From Antedon mediterranea (Eukaryota; Echinodermata; Crinoidea; Comatulida; Antedonidae), in the NCBI RefSeq assembly GCF_964355755.1, contig NC_092680.1, positions 623,001-687,000 of the forward strand: a stretch of DNA of 64,000 nucleotides, in the 5' to 3' direction. The notes beneath the pieces are model-generated. The model was not told the DNA's origin. It did not search any database and saw nothing but the letters and a program-made list of their open reading frames with translations. The first letter of the stretch is position 1. Every line of letters begins with the position of its first letter. Made by a program: the position numbers and the translations under genes. Below are positions 1 to 14,901 of the stretch, one piece after another.

Positions 1-184
1 TCTTCGAGGATGTCTTTGAGTAATGACAACAATTGTGTTCTCGAAGATGTCTACGATAAAAACTTTAATATTGACATCATTGTTCAATAATTGATGGCCT
101 GTGTGTAAAAGCAACCTTTGAAAATAAAACATCTTTAAGTGAGAAAAAAAAAATAACTTGTATTCCAACTTAGTTTTTAAACCC

Positions 185-280
185 AAATTATGGGGCTAAG
201 TTGTTAAGATAGGGGTGCCGCAAACCACAAATTATGGGGCTAAGTTGTTAAGATAGAGGGTGCCGCAAACCACAACCCTA
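185..280. repeat. 44-bp direct repeat, 2 units
   Basis: AAATTATGGGGCTAAGTTGT and GGTGCCGCAAACCACAA occur twice, 44 bp apart. Confidence 0.9.
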
Positions 281-544
281 ACATTGGCACAATCTCATGT
301 CCATCATATTGTATGCAATGGTTCTAGTGGTAGAAAAAAAGTCTCTTTCAATAATGACGTACATCTAAAAGGTCTACTTTGCACCTAAAAGGTGCATCTT
401 GCATCTTTCAGAAAACAAGTAGGGAGGAATCCTGGTATTCTGGTCCATTCAGTCCCTACCAGTTCAATTCCAAAACCACAAGAGTAGCCCTAAGGTATGT
501 CACGATGGGATTAAAGAGGATTACCGGTACTGTATATAACCGAG

Positions 545-640
545 TATAATCCAATGCTAAAGTATAATCCTATGCTAAAGTATAATCCTATGCTAAAGTA
601 TAATCCTATGCTAAAGTATAATCCTATACTAAAGTATAAC
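545..640. repeat. 18-bp tandem repeat, about 5 units
   Basis: Unit CTAAAGTATAATCCTATG, last unit with ATAC for ATGC. Confidence 0.9.
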
Positions 641-3600
641 AACTCCTTAATTTTTGACTAAAATTGGACACCAGACTTTGGTAATCCATTTTTAATAATA
701 ATTGTTAATACTTCGGACTATACTTAGTAATATACAGTAACATTACATACCCTTCCTAGTTTTGAACAATGCTTCATAAATTGCCTTCTTTGATTAAAAT
801 AAACTATATTTAGATTCATATAAGAGCCAATTAAAAACCATATCCCAATCAACACAGAAATTTGTTCATAGGTAATATCCTACATATTTACAAACAATCA
901 AGATTTCACAGTAAAGTACCAAGAACCGCAGGTATCCTCACAGGTCAAAAAGTTAGTTTAAATACGCCCTAAGGATAAAAACTACACAAAATTAGCCTTT
1001 GCACTATGGGTATTCTAATCAATGGGAGATTTTTATCAGCAAAAAAAAAATAAATAAAAAAATGTAATTCTTCTTACTAAAGTATACAGAGAAAGTATAC
1101 ATAACAATTAGACTACGGGTGATCTTTATCATAGATCATCTAGTCTACTTGTACTATAAAAAGTATCAACGGATATTTCATTGACTGAATGAAGAAAAAT
1201 GCTGAAGAAGAGAGAAATGCATTGATACTAAAATAAAAGTATGTGTTTAAGACATGTTTTCTTAATTAAAAAAAACATATGAGGAAAAGATATGTTGATC
1301 AGTTTTTTACTTGTTTTTTTTTTGTTTCTTACATTTTAACTTAAAAAATTATTTGTTTCACATTTAAAACAAATGCTTTTTAAAATTGTTTTCACATATG
1401 TATCAAATATACAGTATTCAGTACAATTTATGTTAGATTTTACATTCAACCTAATTACCTGATGTATGAAAATTTGTTATTAATCCTACCTGGTTGCAAT
1501 TATCAAAAATAAATTTATCATAAATAGTAAACAATCTCTATCTTTAACATTTGCAAATTATAGTAAGAATTTTCAATTAAATGTAATAAAACTTACCGAA
1601 AAGTAAATAACGAAAAGAAAGACGAAAGTTCAAATGTGGTTATAGTTCATTGTCAAGGAAAACAGAAACAAAACTTGAAATACTTGATTACAACAAACCA
1701 ACCTTAACAAAGACACAACTAATTGAATAGAGTGACCTATATTGTCAAAAGTCTATGAGAAGGGAGGAGAAAAGCCAAGGTCTTTGATTGGCAGTTCATG
1801 AATAAGCACTCCTTATGCCGCTACATCTGCCGTAGGCCAATTACGGTAGTTACCGACGACGAGGGGTTATGTTTGAAAACTGCCTAAGCAAAATATTGAA
1901 GCAGAGTAATGGATAAAGAACGGCTCAGAATAAGCGGCGAGTGTTGAATAGGTACTTGAAAAGTGAAATTTACATTGTAGTGTTGACAGCCACAGGTTTT
2001 ACTATGGTTTTCTAGCCCTTGCTTGTGTGATGATTTTTAAGTGGTCAGGATAGATTAGATTAATACACAGTTTAAGAAGCTACTGATTTGACCACACAAT
2101 GTACTGTTGACACAGTTAAAATGAATTGTATAGCTTATTAGTAGATAAGGAGTAGGATAATTGAAGGAAGAAGGTATTGCTTGGTCATAATAGTAACAAG
2201 AATAAAAGAAACCAAATACCTCATTTAGCAAAGTGAAGGGCACAAATAATAAGTACATATTTGTTGATTTTTTGATAAATGATGTAAATATAAGGATATG
2301 CCTCTAGGTGAAAGGTTAAGGAACTATATATACAGTAGATTCACAGAATAGGGAATGAACTTGTTTTGTATATTTACATTGTGTTTGTATAACTTTTGGT
2401 TTCCTCCATGGTTTTTCAATACTGAATTAACCCAACATTCCCTCCCCCTACCACACCTCCCCCCACACCCAAAATCCCTTCTCCACCTGAAACTTTTTTG
2501 TGAAATTATGAATAGGCTTATTTCATTTTCCAATGAGAATTACAATGAATTTAGATACTATCAATGCCCCTAATTAACGCACTAAGTTTAAGATATGTAG
2601 ATCAAAATGATATGATAAAACCATTACACAGGATCAAAATGGTGTAAAAGCAACGCTTTTGAAACGTAGCATCAATGAAGTTTAGCAACAGTTCACAAAG
2701 CCATGTCTAACAGCACAAAAGGTAATTATGAAAATGACAAAAGTTTGTCCTAATTCTGGTAATTAAATGATGATGCAGATAAAAGGGGAGATAATAAAGT
2801 CATCAGAAGCAAATAATAATCATAAGAATTGGTAATAGTAACGCCATTACTCTCATCTATGTGTTTGAATCAAGTGCCATTAGTAGTATGAATTTATATT
2901 TTATTTATTTGTTCTATTAGAATAAAGATTCTTTGAAAAGGCCATACTATTTCTTAGTAAGGTACCTTAAAAATAATAGTAATTTCCTCTTTATATAAGA
3001 TGAATGCATATTTTTTATATACATATACATTATCGTTTCAAATTAATTAATTAAATTTCAGTATATAACCAGGTTGTTCTGTGCCTGATGTGTTTAATAT
3101 ACATTATATGAACATACATACATATAGATAATAAATAGATTTATTTATTCTACTATATAGATTGCCAACTACTAGAAACAAGATACAGGATGGATAGGGT
3201 AGATACAGGATGGATAGGGTAGATACAGGATTTTGGAAACAGGAGCGCTAATAATAGATAGTGTACTTGGGAATCTTACCTATGTATGTAAGTATGTAAT
3301 CTTATGGTTTTAAGTGTAGGTGCTTATCCTTATAAAACATATATATTTATTTAATTACAGGTGTACATTATTATCAAAAGTTTGATAAAAAACAAATTTA
3401 ATAAAATGACTAAGGGACTATTAAAAAAATCTACTATCTGCTGTATTTTCCTAAAATAAAATATATGAAGGAAAACGTAATATGAATTGTACAATTGAAT
3501 TCAAATGATTATTTCACCTTAAATCGTTAAGATCTATTAATACTAAAAACACTATAAGCTAAATCTGCCAGAACCACTTAAGTGTAGGAGGATGGTGCAG

Positions 3601-3904
3601 AAGTGAGCATATAAGCAAAGATTCTAGGCCATTAAATGGAGTGCGTGACTATGCTAAGCCACAGGCAATAATGCCTTAATTGTCGGCCAATCCCCTACCA
3701 TCACTGTACCTCTAGAGCATTATTTAGGGGCTTAGGATCTTTTCCCGGCAGTCATGTCTGCCTTCAATCTACTAAAGCTATAAGTTATTAAGGACATATA
3801 ATTTAGAAACATATTTAAAGAATCTTTTGTTATGGTATTACATTATGACCTATTTCTTGTATGTAATTTCAATGATTTTCATACAGTAAGGTTCTGTTTC
3901 TATC

Positions 3905-3962
3905 GATAAACCATTATGGCACTCAATGACCAGTAATGTGTGATCAAAGTATGAATGGTCAA
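3905..3962. repeat. Inverted single copy of the 38.8-kb repeat
   Basis: CACTCAATGACCAGTAATGT and GATCAAAGTATGAATGGTCA match 38760-38895 in reverse. Confidence 0.8.
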
Positions 3963-4285
3963 TGCTATACAGTATATGTATTATTGTATATTTAATTATT
4001 TATTAAAACAGGAACAAATCAATATTCCATATGTTATGTATTTCATGTATATTAGGCAGAATAAAGTATTGCATTGTAAACATAACGAGCAATTTTGTTA
4101 CACGAAGTAATTTTTATTAATTATTTTAATTAATTTTAATTGAAACACTACATAAGCAATTATCAAATGCAATTAAGAATAATTAAACACATTTGTTATC
4201 TTGCAGGAATATGCTTTTTACTTTTATTATTACAAAATCCCATAAAACTGAATTTGAAAAAAAGTTTCCTTAAAACTATTAAAAA

Positions 4286-4349
4286 ATATAATTACAAGAA
4301 AAGCAATTTATAGTTTATAAACTATAACTTGTCTTTCTTGTAATTATAT
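4286..4349. repeat. 64-bp imperfect palindrome
   Basis: ATATAATTACAAGAAA...TTATAGTTT faces AAACTATAA...TTTCTTGTAATTATAT. Confidence 0.75.
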
Positions 4350-7300
4350 TAACTATAGTTTCAGTTAAACTTCTTAGAAACAATTTCAATTTTTCATTGA
4401 AATATTCCAGGAAATTACAATTTTTCTTCTAAATCTTTAACAGGATACATATTTAGTGGTTAAAATGATTTCATCATAGGCTGTGTTAACATGTAAACTA
4501 TGAGATTGATAACACAGAAAAGGAATAGAATCAGAAATGATCAACTACTGTAGGCAACATCTAACTGATAACACTCGGCAGGGACTCCTAAAAATGACAG
4601 ACTGTTGAAAAACTAAAATATTATGAAGAACCAATTAGAGGTTCAGCGAAAGACCAAAAGGAACACCGAAGACAACATGATGGCAAACATCAAAATGTAA
4701 CTTTTTATACTGCTCAAAGACGCAGAGTGGCAAACACAAGTGACAATTAGCGTTTAAGATGATGATGAATTATATCATAACTAATATTTTTTTTAAACTG
4801 TAGTAGTTTGATAAATAACTAGATTGTTGGTAATGTCAATAGAAAAAAATTATTTCTAAAATGTTTTCGTTTTAGGATTGTTTTCAAGTTGATATCTCTC
4901 AACAGATGAGAGCTCATTGGTGACTCTTTTTGAGCTGTGATTATTGACTGTCTAGATCTTATTTTATATGTTTATGGTTTAATAACATATTGCAAAAATT
5001 TAAAAAGAAAAGCACTATTAATATGTCACCACACACTGAATAATAATGTAGAGTAAACACTGTTATTATACTGATGGTTTATTGTAAATAACATGAAAAA
5101 TGTGAATGTAATAGCTATTATTTTTATGCTTTGTAAAGTGTGTACTAAAATGTTTGATAAAGTAAAGATGTAATAAACAACACGTAGAACATATCGATGT
5201 GTTCATTCATACTAATTACTGTTATCTGTATGATATAGATACTATACCAAACTATCGCAATATCATCTACTTTTATTGTCAATTTCATATGAAAATTAAG
5301 TAGACAAACGCAATGAAGAGAAGTTTATTTTTCTGTGAATATCCGTCTCCGAGTGAAATCAGATTCGCCGCTCCATGACAATTGGTTTTATGATCAAATT
5401 GTTTGTGTAGTGAGAATTTCTTCAATAGATGTATTGTTCCCTTAGTGAACATTTAGTTGCAAATGCTTGTAGTAAAAATGTAGCAATAATGTTCTAGTCA
5501 CTCTACTAAACATTTTTACATAATTATGCATGTTATGGCTATAACATTATAACACCATCTCCTATTCTGCTTATAGATGATTTCATTAGTTTTCAACATC
5601 AATATTGTGCCGATGAAAAATCAATCAAATATGTTTTATGAAGAATTTAGGTCAAACACTGAGTATGATGGGATACATTAATGCAAGTGGGTTAAACACC
5701 AAGCTGTTTATAAAATGTTCATGTTTTTATTGCAAATGATAATAATGTTCTGACTAATTAATACTTTTAAACTTTTTTATTTACTGTTTTTATAATTTTT
5801 TAGGTTATCAACCATGTACAAGCTTTTAAAATATTTTTTTTTCTTTTTAATGACATTTCTCTATGATGAATAAATTAATGAAATGAAATGTACTGCCTAT
5901 TGGTAATGAACATCTTTAAAGACTTTAAACGATAATAATGTTGTGACTAATTAATATACTGAATATTGGTCATGAAATACTACATTTGTTTTTCTAAGAC
6001 AAGTTCTATACTAAAGTTTGACGTGACTATTGCTGAGTAATGTGCCTTTACATTCAACCACTACATATCAAACAGGGTCTGTTTCCAATTGAAAACTCTA
6101 CAGAAAAGTGTTCTTTGAAATCGGATTTGGTAGTTGTTTATTTATTAACAAAGTTGCAGCCTAATTTTACTTAAAATAAACAAATTTTCGCATTTGGTTG
6201 TCGTTTGTGGTTGGTTGTGTATGATGTCATTATCCACATAGATGGTTCACGCCATTAAGTGACCTGCGACGAGGTTAAATTGAGACCATGGTTGCATTTT
6301 TAAATCAGGTTTGATGACTGAGACTAGAATCAATAAAGTGATTTTAAAGTTTTGATTGAATGCTTTATGGTATTTAAGATGGTTTTTGCATAAACTTTCA
6401 TCAGACCATGGAGGTACCAGACCCAGAACATAGACATTTTGTTCCAAAGTGAATTGAAAATTGTCTTTTAATTTAATTTATTTATCTCAATACAAACAAT
6501 AAAATACATGAGTACAATAAATAACAGATAATATCATCAGATAGGAAACAGAAAAAGAGAATATCTGTTGACTGATAATTTAGAACATAAAAAAGATACA
6601 TTAAAAATGAAAACAAAAATGTTTATCCTAATGATATATAAAACAATGTATGCTGAAAGGTTAAAGATTGCGAGGCACGTACAACCACTGTTAGCACAGA
6701 TAATAAGAGGCCTACAGAAAGCTTAAGATTTATCAATACCACGATACATGTAAAAGTGATATGATGTACAATGGTTATTACTTGTTTGTTATTATAGCAG
6801 TATTTAGTTGTAAGTGTTTGTACTGTTATCAAACACATTAAGATGAAATTGAGACAAGGATTTTAACCATTGTCTCATCATCCAGTAAGTTATCAAGGTG
6901 CCGAAACCATTTGATCATTTCAATTAAACTCTCGTCAGCCTTATCTTACGTTGCTCAAACCAAATTCACACAAATGCGATGAATCTAAGATTTTGAATTT
7001 CTCAGGTAGTACTAATTCAATACGTGCCAGCTGATACTCGTCGTGAATTCATCGTGCTAATAACTGGTCATACGATAGACGTACAGGTTTTGTAGTCAAC
7101 GTGATCCTTCTAATAATATTACATTCGATCTCTGACACACTTGAACATCTTGGCCCCGTTTTAAGAAATCAATTGGCGGATTTGCGGGAATCACACAGGG
7201 AAACGTCTCGCGTTAACTATACAACAGTGAAACAAAAGCGTCACAAAGATTAACTTAATACTTTGATGTACCAGCATTGATATGGTTACTCAGATACAAA

Positions 7301-8954
7301 AATAAAGGCTTGTTATATTACCACAAAGTTTGTTTATTAGAAAAAGTTGAACATTATTTTGTGATGTCATGTGTACAATTTCTAACCTATATACAATTTG
7401 TTGTGTCAGTTTGTCTGTGGGTCCTACAAGTGTGGTTTAATCATATAAGAGTTATATAGGGTTAAAGATTGGTTCCCACTTGGATGCAACCAGGTAAGCA
7501 CAACGAGAATAAGTTGCTCAATTACAAATGACAGTTTATATGATCCATTGTGTTGTGATTGGTCAAATTACTTCTGACAAACTTACGTACATTACGAAGA
7601 GACCCCACTGACCTGCTCTACTGTGTGATTCAACACTTTAAGCTAATTATAACATAAGGGACAGTAGCTCTTAATTATGTAAATACACAGGTGAAAGTTT
7701 TTGTTTGAATACATTATCTAAATTTACATAAAAGCTCATTTGGTACCCGGTGGCACATATGGATATTGATTGTCATTTTTCTAATCAAACAATGATAAAT
7801 TATAATTTACCTTGCAAAAATTGTACATTTATCTTTAAGTGGTATTATGTAATAATAAACATTTTAGGCTATACATAGAAATAACCAAATTTATACAGAA
7901 TAAACAATTATGAATTAATGTTATGTTGCAAAGCTATACAACATTAAATCACCTTTCATATAGTGGAAGGCTCCAATAATTTTTTTTTTTCAGTTTCGTA
8001 ACATCAATTAGTTCAGCTAAGAACATCGACCTGGTCTGACCTTTAGCGAATGCATGCACTTTGAGTGAAGCAAGCAAGCCTTTTGTTCAGCACTTTGCTT
8101 TACAAATTTCACAAACAAAGTGTACGACCTTTAATATAGGTAGATAGAGCCAGTAATCAATGTTAGTAAATACAACACTGCTGCACGGCAAAAATGTTCA
8201 GTCGTCGTCAAAATAAAGCCTTACGGATAGTACTATTGACCCAGTGTTCCCATACAATAACGTCGCACACGGCCCAGTTTTAACACTCCATAACATACTA
8301 TGTTAATTCTACCATAACCGAGAATAAACACACTATTATTACCGTTATTATTCACAAAATAATGTCATACACCATTAATATTTTAATATAATAAGGCTAT
8401 TGTCTTTAACATACCATATGATTTTAATAAAAACAGGAGCACAATGCAAAACAGGTTTTCTTTTACCTGATTGTATAATCCTGTATAAAGATGTTGTTAA
8501 ATAAATAAAAACAACTTTTCTAGAGGATTATTAACGGGTCATGCATACAGAATTGAATGTAAATTGGTGACCAAAAAAGGGAGGTTTTGTTTTCATGATG
8601 CACCAAGCAACTGTGAAGTAAACAAAATTCTGGACATGATCAGAATCATGTGCACATGCACAGAATTACTATTTGACGAGACACATAGGCTACAAAACTA
8701 CTGAAATGTTCTATTTCCTACCCACATTTGTTATCAAACCTACTGAAATTATAGCAAGTTGACAACTCTGTATCGCCCACAATGTTTGCCATTGTAGTGA
8801 TTTTAGAAATTAAGTACTACTGATCTACAATAATCAATATACTAAGGAAACCTATATACTATAATGACAATCTATATTACACAGGGAATTTCCCACACAA
8901 GCCCTATAGCCAACTAATGGAGAATATCTGACATTAAGAAGTGGTCATTTTCTT

Positions 8955-9275
8955 AAGCTATTCCTACACTAACAAAATCTGATGTGTCTAAATATGATAG
9001 TGATAAGCCCCAATATGGTAGTGATATGACATCATCATGCCCATGGACACATCTCATGGTACTGTCACATAAAGTTTGACAGTGTAGACAGAGTTTAATG
9101 GGGAATATCTGACATGAGAAGTTAGTGGTCATTCTTAAGCTCTTCAAACTAGTTTGACAAATAAGGTGTGATGTGCCCAAATATGGTAGTGATATTCCCC
9201 AATATGGTAGTAATATGGCATCATCATGTCATATATGGGCACAAAACATTTTTTGTTAAAAAAAGTTTGACAGAT
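8955..9275. mobile_element. Two adjacent degenerate MITE copies
   Basis: Copy 1 about 8955-9093 ends AAAGTTTGACAGTGTAGACA. Copy 2 about 9133-9275 starts TTAAGCTCTTCAAACTAGTT. Both carry GTGCCCAAATATGGTAGTGA-like cores and ATCATCATG. The joint between them, TGGGGAATATCTGACAT, is also found near 8920, so the pair may be part of a local duplication. Confidence 0.6.
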
Positions 9276-12200
9276 TTTTGGAAACTTTGTAGACATTGTA
9301 TTACTTTGCAAACCTTTGAAGCAGCTATTGCTAGTACCTACCAAGCTAGTTGACTTTTCACCACAGAGACTAGATAATAGAGGGAAGTTTTATAGCATAT
9401 TGTGTTGATATAACACTTCTTAACAACAAACATCAGACACATTAAAGACAAGTTTACTATAAACTATCAACCTTTGACAAGTTCAAGTGTAAAGAGATTG
9501 ATTAGATGAATCAATTAGGTTCAAAGAAAACATTTCAAGGAACAAATTTGTCTATTAAATTGCAATTACCATAAATATTGAAGAAACACTTCAACTTTTG
9601 ACATTAAAATACAACATAGACCATTGGTATACATACTTACTGACACATTTACATTTCCTTATTATATATTGTATATTGTAAAACGAATTGTATTGGATGG
9701 GTGAGATACAGAAGTTAAATATACAGGGCGTCCACCAGTATGGTTTGTAAGAATTCAACCTGATCCTTTTTCACAGAGGCCTTGACAGCCCTGTTGCCCA
9801 GACAGAGATTGTTCCCTTTTTTTGCAATCAACACACAACTTTATTTCTCATGGCTACAGCCCTGATATAACACTACTTGCTGTTAATATGCAGCTTACAT
9901 ATAAATACCCATATTAGACTTTCTAAGAACTCAGAAAACTATTCAAAACCAAACTTTCTAAAAATTTGGAAAACTATTCTTACCTAGTGCACAAAACCAT
10001 GGAGTTATCAGTGACCAATGTTGTGTAGAGAGATCTACAACTGAGCTCTCTCCTTTTATTCTGTAACTTTCGTCTATTTCTTTAAGCAGTTTATACTTGG
10101 AGAAAAACTTATTTAAAGGTATCCGTGCAACATGAAACACTTCGAGTTTATGTAATTTGTAAAAACATTTTTTTATAATAACAAATCAACACAATCTAGC
10201 AACAAATAATTATGTTATACTTTCTAAAATATCAAAAGTGGCAAAGTATGTCGTAGGTTGGATTGCATGACCTTTCGTATCGATTTTCTTTTTTATACAT
10301 TATACCCTAATCATTACTAAAAATTGTTCAAGTCACTTAGAAAATATATAAAATTACACTATTTTCTTAAATACTACGTTTATTAAACAATTTTTTTTCC
10401 TACTAATATATTGCATTACACAAACGAAGAGTATAATCAGACAATTTAGGCAACCAAATCAAATAGTCAATTTGATTTTGTAATAAAATTCTTCAACTAA
10501 GATTTCATATTGAAACATACAATCCAGCAATAAATCAAATCAAATCAAATAAGCCGTTACAACAATAATTTAGGTTCATCAATATTCTACGGCACAAAGT
10601 AATTAAAGCTGCTTGCAAAATAATCATATAACACTTGCTTGGTAGTATCTATGTCATATTCTAGGTTTATGTACAAACTGGGCTCTTAGAGTTGTGTTTA
10701 CACGTACTACAATTAACTCCGGCCTATGGACACGCTTATCAAAATCATATCGGAGTTATATCCCCGGTAAATGCTTGTGTGGACTATTGTCCTTCATGTT
10801 GTTAACCGGACTATAACTATGATAGGTTTCACATACGATGTGAATTTAACTTTGATAGGTGTGACTTTAAGTGCGATAGGTTTCAGAATGTACCAATAGA
10901 CAAGCCCTTTGCATCGTGGGTATCATGTTTAACTGATGTTTTTTGCGTATGAACACAGAACAAGCTAAGCTAAACCGCAATGTAACTCTGATACACCGTA
11001 ATCAAACTTTAATATAGAAAATAGCATAAAAACGTTGTTTATGTATAGGTACATGAATTGAATTGAATTGTACATGTTTTATATCAACTATATAAATTAT
11101 AAATTATAGCTTAAATATCAATGTGTGTTTGTTCTTTGGAGTCAAATTCTCTTGTATTCAATAGTTACCAAACAATAGAAGTCAGAATAGAGCAAACAAA
11201 ATATCATATTGTTTCCACTATTATTATGGCAATAATGAATTATTCATTTTGATGACAAGTTAACCAAATACAATCCGATAGACAATATGCATTTTTCTGT
11301 ATAGTAACAGAAAGAAATTATTGTGTACTTCCCTGATAATTGCATCTTTTAGTACATCTTTATAAAGAGAAGGAGGCTTACCCCAATCTACTGGTCTATC
11401 TCAGCCCAACCGTTGATAGTAGACGCTGCACTATGGCTGCCTTGTATCTGTAGAAGACCCTATCTGAATATCATCTTATAAATATCATTTTAAAACCTTT
11501 CCTCTTCGTTTGTATTTAGGTTTAATTTTACAGAAGACCCTAGTCAAGAGTGTATTCATATTTTGCTTTAATAGTGTACTGTACTAGCTTTTTTTCTCAT
11601 TATTGTAGTTAAAGTTATTGTTTGGATCATATTATTTGGATATTTAATAGGCTCCTCTTCTTGATTTTGCAAGATGAATATTAATTTAATAAATGCAAAA
11701 CAAATACAATTAACATTGCATGAGACAATAATGCAAATATACATGCCTTACTATTACCATGTGAACTACCAGACATAGTGCAGAAGCAAAGGTTATTTAA
11801 ATAAAAATTAGAACAATTAATTAACAAATGTAATTCAATTTTCTATATTTTTCACTTCTTTATATTTTAACCAATTCTGCAAAATACAATACAGTAAGAA
11901 ATGTGTCAATTACAAAACTACAACAATATTTTGTTCTAAATTTAATTGCTTTTGATTTTTATTGAAATTATTTATTTTGTTGTACTGTACTTCCAATTTG
12001 CTTGTAAATTTTATGAGCAAAATATTTATAAATATTAATTGATTTCATAACAATTATTAATCCTAGTTTAATCTAAGATAAAAATATTCATCAAAAATAG
12101 CATTTTTATATTTAAAGTATGTTTTATTTTTCATATAAATGAGAATCACAAGCGCCATAAATACGCTAATAATAGTATCCACAAGAATTGTAAAGAAATT

Positions 12201-12712
12201 AAATATAAATACTATTATAAACTATTATAAATACTACTTTTGTTTTTAATATTGAAACTGACAACTATTATAAGCAGCTATATTGTTTTGTCATTTAGTT
12301 TGAGAAATTCAAATAAAACAAATCTTTTTAATTGTCACTTAAGAAAAAAACTCTGAACATTTAACAAATTAAATGCAAATTTTATATAATCGATTAATTT
12401 GTAAATTCTCTAAATTAAAACTATGAAATTTGTAAAAAATGTAGAATTTAAAAATCAGAATTTGCCCGGAGATATACTTAGATATTATGATACTGATAAC
12501 CATTACATGTATAATGTCATCTAAATCTCATGTAATGTATTTCAATTGGTGAGTTTATTATTACATTGTAAATTCCTTTTGGTCATTTTTGTGCCTGAAA
12601 ATGTTATACACTGATACATACAAATTAGAAAAGACAGCGGAAAAAAAAAAGAGTTCTGTCCATACTATCACATTTTATTCAACATGAGATAGAGTGTCAG
12701 AATCTGATGATT
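9276..12712. other. AT-rich noncoding stretch
   Basis: No gene seen. Short AAATC and AATTG microsatellite runs occur at 10535-10553 and 11056-11070. One unrecognised, less AT-rich patch lies at 11380-11460. Confidence 0.6.
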
Positions 12713-12760
12713 AGGGGGTAGGAGGGTAGGGGAGGGGGTAGGAGGGTAGGGGAGGGGGTT
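12713..12760 (+). repeat. G-rich tandem tract with G-quadruplex potential
   Basis: Two copies of GGGGGTAGGAGGGTAGGGGA followed by GGGGG, giving at least six runs of three or more G with 1-3 nt loops on the plus strand. Confidence 0.8.
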
Positions 12761-12947
12761 TATGAATGTTTCTCCTCTGCAGAAACTGGAAAGTAAAATA
12801 CGGAAAACAAAAATTCAATAAAAAACAACAATTTTAAGCTTGGGATAGCAAGTAAATAATAAATCAAATTAAATAGGAGCTCAGGAGTGAAACAATTGAG
12901 AAACAGCTTGAGATGAAAATGAACCAATAGGAGGTTAGGAAACTAGG

Positions 12948-13101
12948 AGGTAAAAGAGGACAACTAAGTGTCATGGAAAGATATGGTAAAAGAGGACAAC
13001 TAAGTGTCATGGAAAGATATGGTAAAAGAGGACAACTAAGTGTCATGGAAAGATATGGTAAAAGAGGACAACTAAGTGTCATGGAAAGATATGGTAAAAG
13101 A
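12948..13101. repeat. 36-bp tandem repeat, 4 units
   Basis: Units contain GGTAAAAGAGGACAACTAAG and TGTCATGGAAAGATAT, nearly identical. Being 36 bp, it keeps a 97-codon minus-strand frame open; I do not regard that as a gene. Confidence 0.93.
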
Positions 13102-13738
13102 GGGAATGCACGGAAATCAGTTTTCGAGGAATTTTTTTTTTTTTTTTTTTGAAGCATATTATTTGTGTTTTTATAAGTGTTATAAATGTACTTTAATTGT
13201 ATTTTAAATGTACTTTCAATTTATTTTAATATTATAATATATCTTACCTAGGAAGATAAATTTTTTGTTTAGTACATTTTTTTTGACAGATAAAGTTAAT
13301 CTAAAGTCTACATCCAAACATGGTAAATGTTTAGGTACCATGAAAGAACTATTTGTATTCCCCTATGGTATAACCAGCCTGGTATGTTGTTCACAATGGA
13401 ATCATTTTAATTTATTACACATTATTTTCTTTGTAGATAGTGACCAAAATGATGAATACAAATGTGAATGTATGAATCAAAAACTGGACGGTTTCATGTT
13501 ACTTGAATGAGTTACAATGTTTAGTTCATCGTGAATATTTGCATGCGTAATAACAACATGAAATTTCAAAGTCAAATATCATTTAGAAATTTATGTGTGA
13601 ATCATTACTAAATTACAACACTATAAAAAATAAATCTAATATGATTAAGTATACAATATATGAGATTGTATAGATTGATCTAATATGTGTGTGCTTTAAT
13701 CATGCATTTATTTAGTATACACTACCTTCATACTAATC

Positions 13739-13893
13739 TAAAGCTCTGTCTACACTATCAAACTTTAAATGTGATGTGCCCATTTATGGACCCAATGATG
13801 TCATAACACTACCATATTTAAGCATATCATTACCATATTTGGGCACATCACACTTTTTTTGTCAAACTAGTTTGATATTGTAGACACAGCTTA
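13739..13893. mobile_element. TTAA-type MITE copy
   Basis: TIRs AAGCTCTGTCTACACTATCA and, inverted, TAAGCTGTGTCTACAATATC. Core has TGATGTCATAACACTACC and two ATTT(A/G)(A/G)GCA arms. Confidence 0.75.
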
Positions 13894-14769
13894 CTGTATA
13901 TATTTTGTGCTTAATAAATGTGGAATTATATGAAAACAAATTCAAATAATAATTTATGACTATTTGTCAATTTTGTTAGATGCATGAAAGCCTTTTTACC
14001 AAAAACGTTGTACTTAATAATAATATAAAATTATATATATATTGATTACATGGAAAAAACCAATTTTAATTTCTTTATGCAAATGATTAATATAAACTTT
14101 GTTTTTATATTAGTGTTAACAAAGAAATACTGAAGTGTTTTCCGAAAGCTAGTCTTTTCTTACTCGATACCTTGATAACAGCATTTTCATTTTTTTTTAG
14201 TAATTGTAATTTAGATTTATATTTGAATATCCCTAGATTTGTTTCTTTTTACAGTGATTAAATATGCTTTTGACAATCCTTATCATTTTGTTTAATTTGT
14301 ATTTCTTTGTATTTTTTTTTCCAAGCCGAAATTTAATAAATCAAATTGTTTCTTAATTGCAGAACTTTCTACAAGCAAACAAGGTGTCAAATTAGTACGA
14401 AACAAAACAAAACATAATTAAAGATAACATATTTTTTGTATTAATTGTACTTAGATGTTGTCAGCTGTCTGGGTTTAGGGTTGGATTTCATCAAATGTAC
14501 AGTAGCGCCAGGACTACAGGTGCCAGGTATTAACCATCTTTACATCTAAGGATTATCCCTTCCCTAATCCCTTCAACCCTTTGTGTAATGTATATGGGAT
14601 AAAGAAATACCATTTAGGACTTTAATACAATAAAGAATAATTATTTTTTCCTTTATGAAACGTACAACGAGAACGCACAACCATTATTTTAGCTTTAATT
14701 TAAAAAAACTTGATTACAAAGCATACTGTAGGTATAACATCTGTAGTTTATTTAGTTTAATCATATATT

Positions 14770-14901
14770 ATTATTTTGATATTGTACTGTACTATGATGG
14801 AAACTATTCTTTATATACCGAGTGAGTAACTCTGTATTATTTTGATATTGTACTGTACTATGATGGAAACTATTCTTTATATACTGAGTGAGTAACTCTG
14901 G
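14770..14901. repeat. 66-bp direct repeat, 2 units
   Basis: ATTATTTTGATATTGTACTG starts at 14770 and 14836; units end GAGTGAGTAACTCTG and differ at one C/T. Confidence 0.9.

Larger units (their letters stand above)
281..8954. other. AT-rich noncoding stretch
   Basis: Apart from the repeats listed (545-640, 3184-3230 short 20-bp duplication ATACAGGATGGATAGGGTAG, 3905-3962, 4286-4349), I see no exon structure, RNA gene or recognisable element. ORFs here are under 80 codons, AT-biased and resemble nothing I know. Confidence 0.6.

Noticed and set aside
12864-13157. 97-codon minus-strand ORF with repeats PLLPYLSMTLSC
   Set aside because: Created by the 36-bp tandem repeat.
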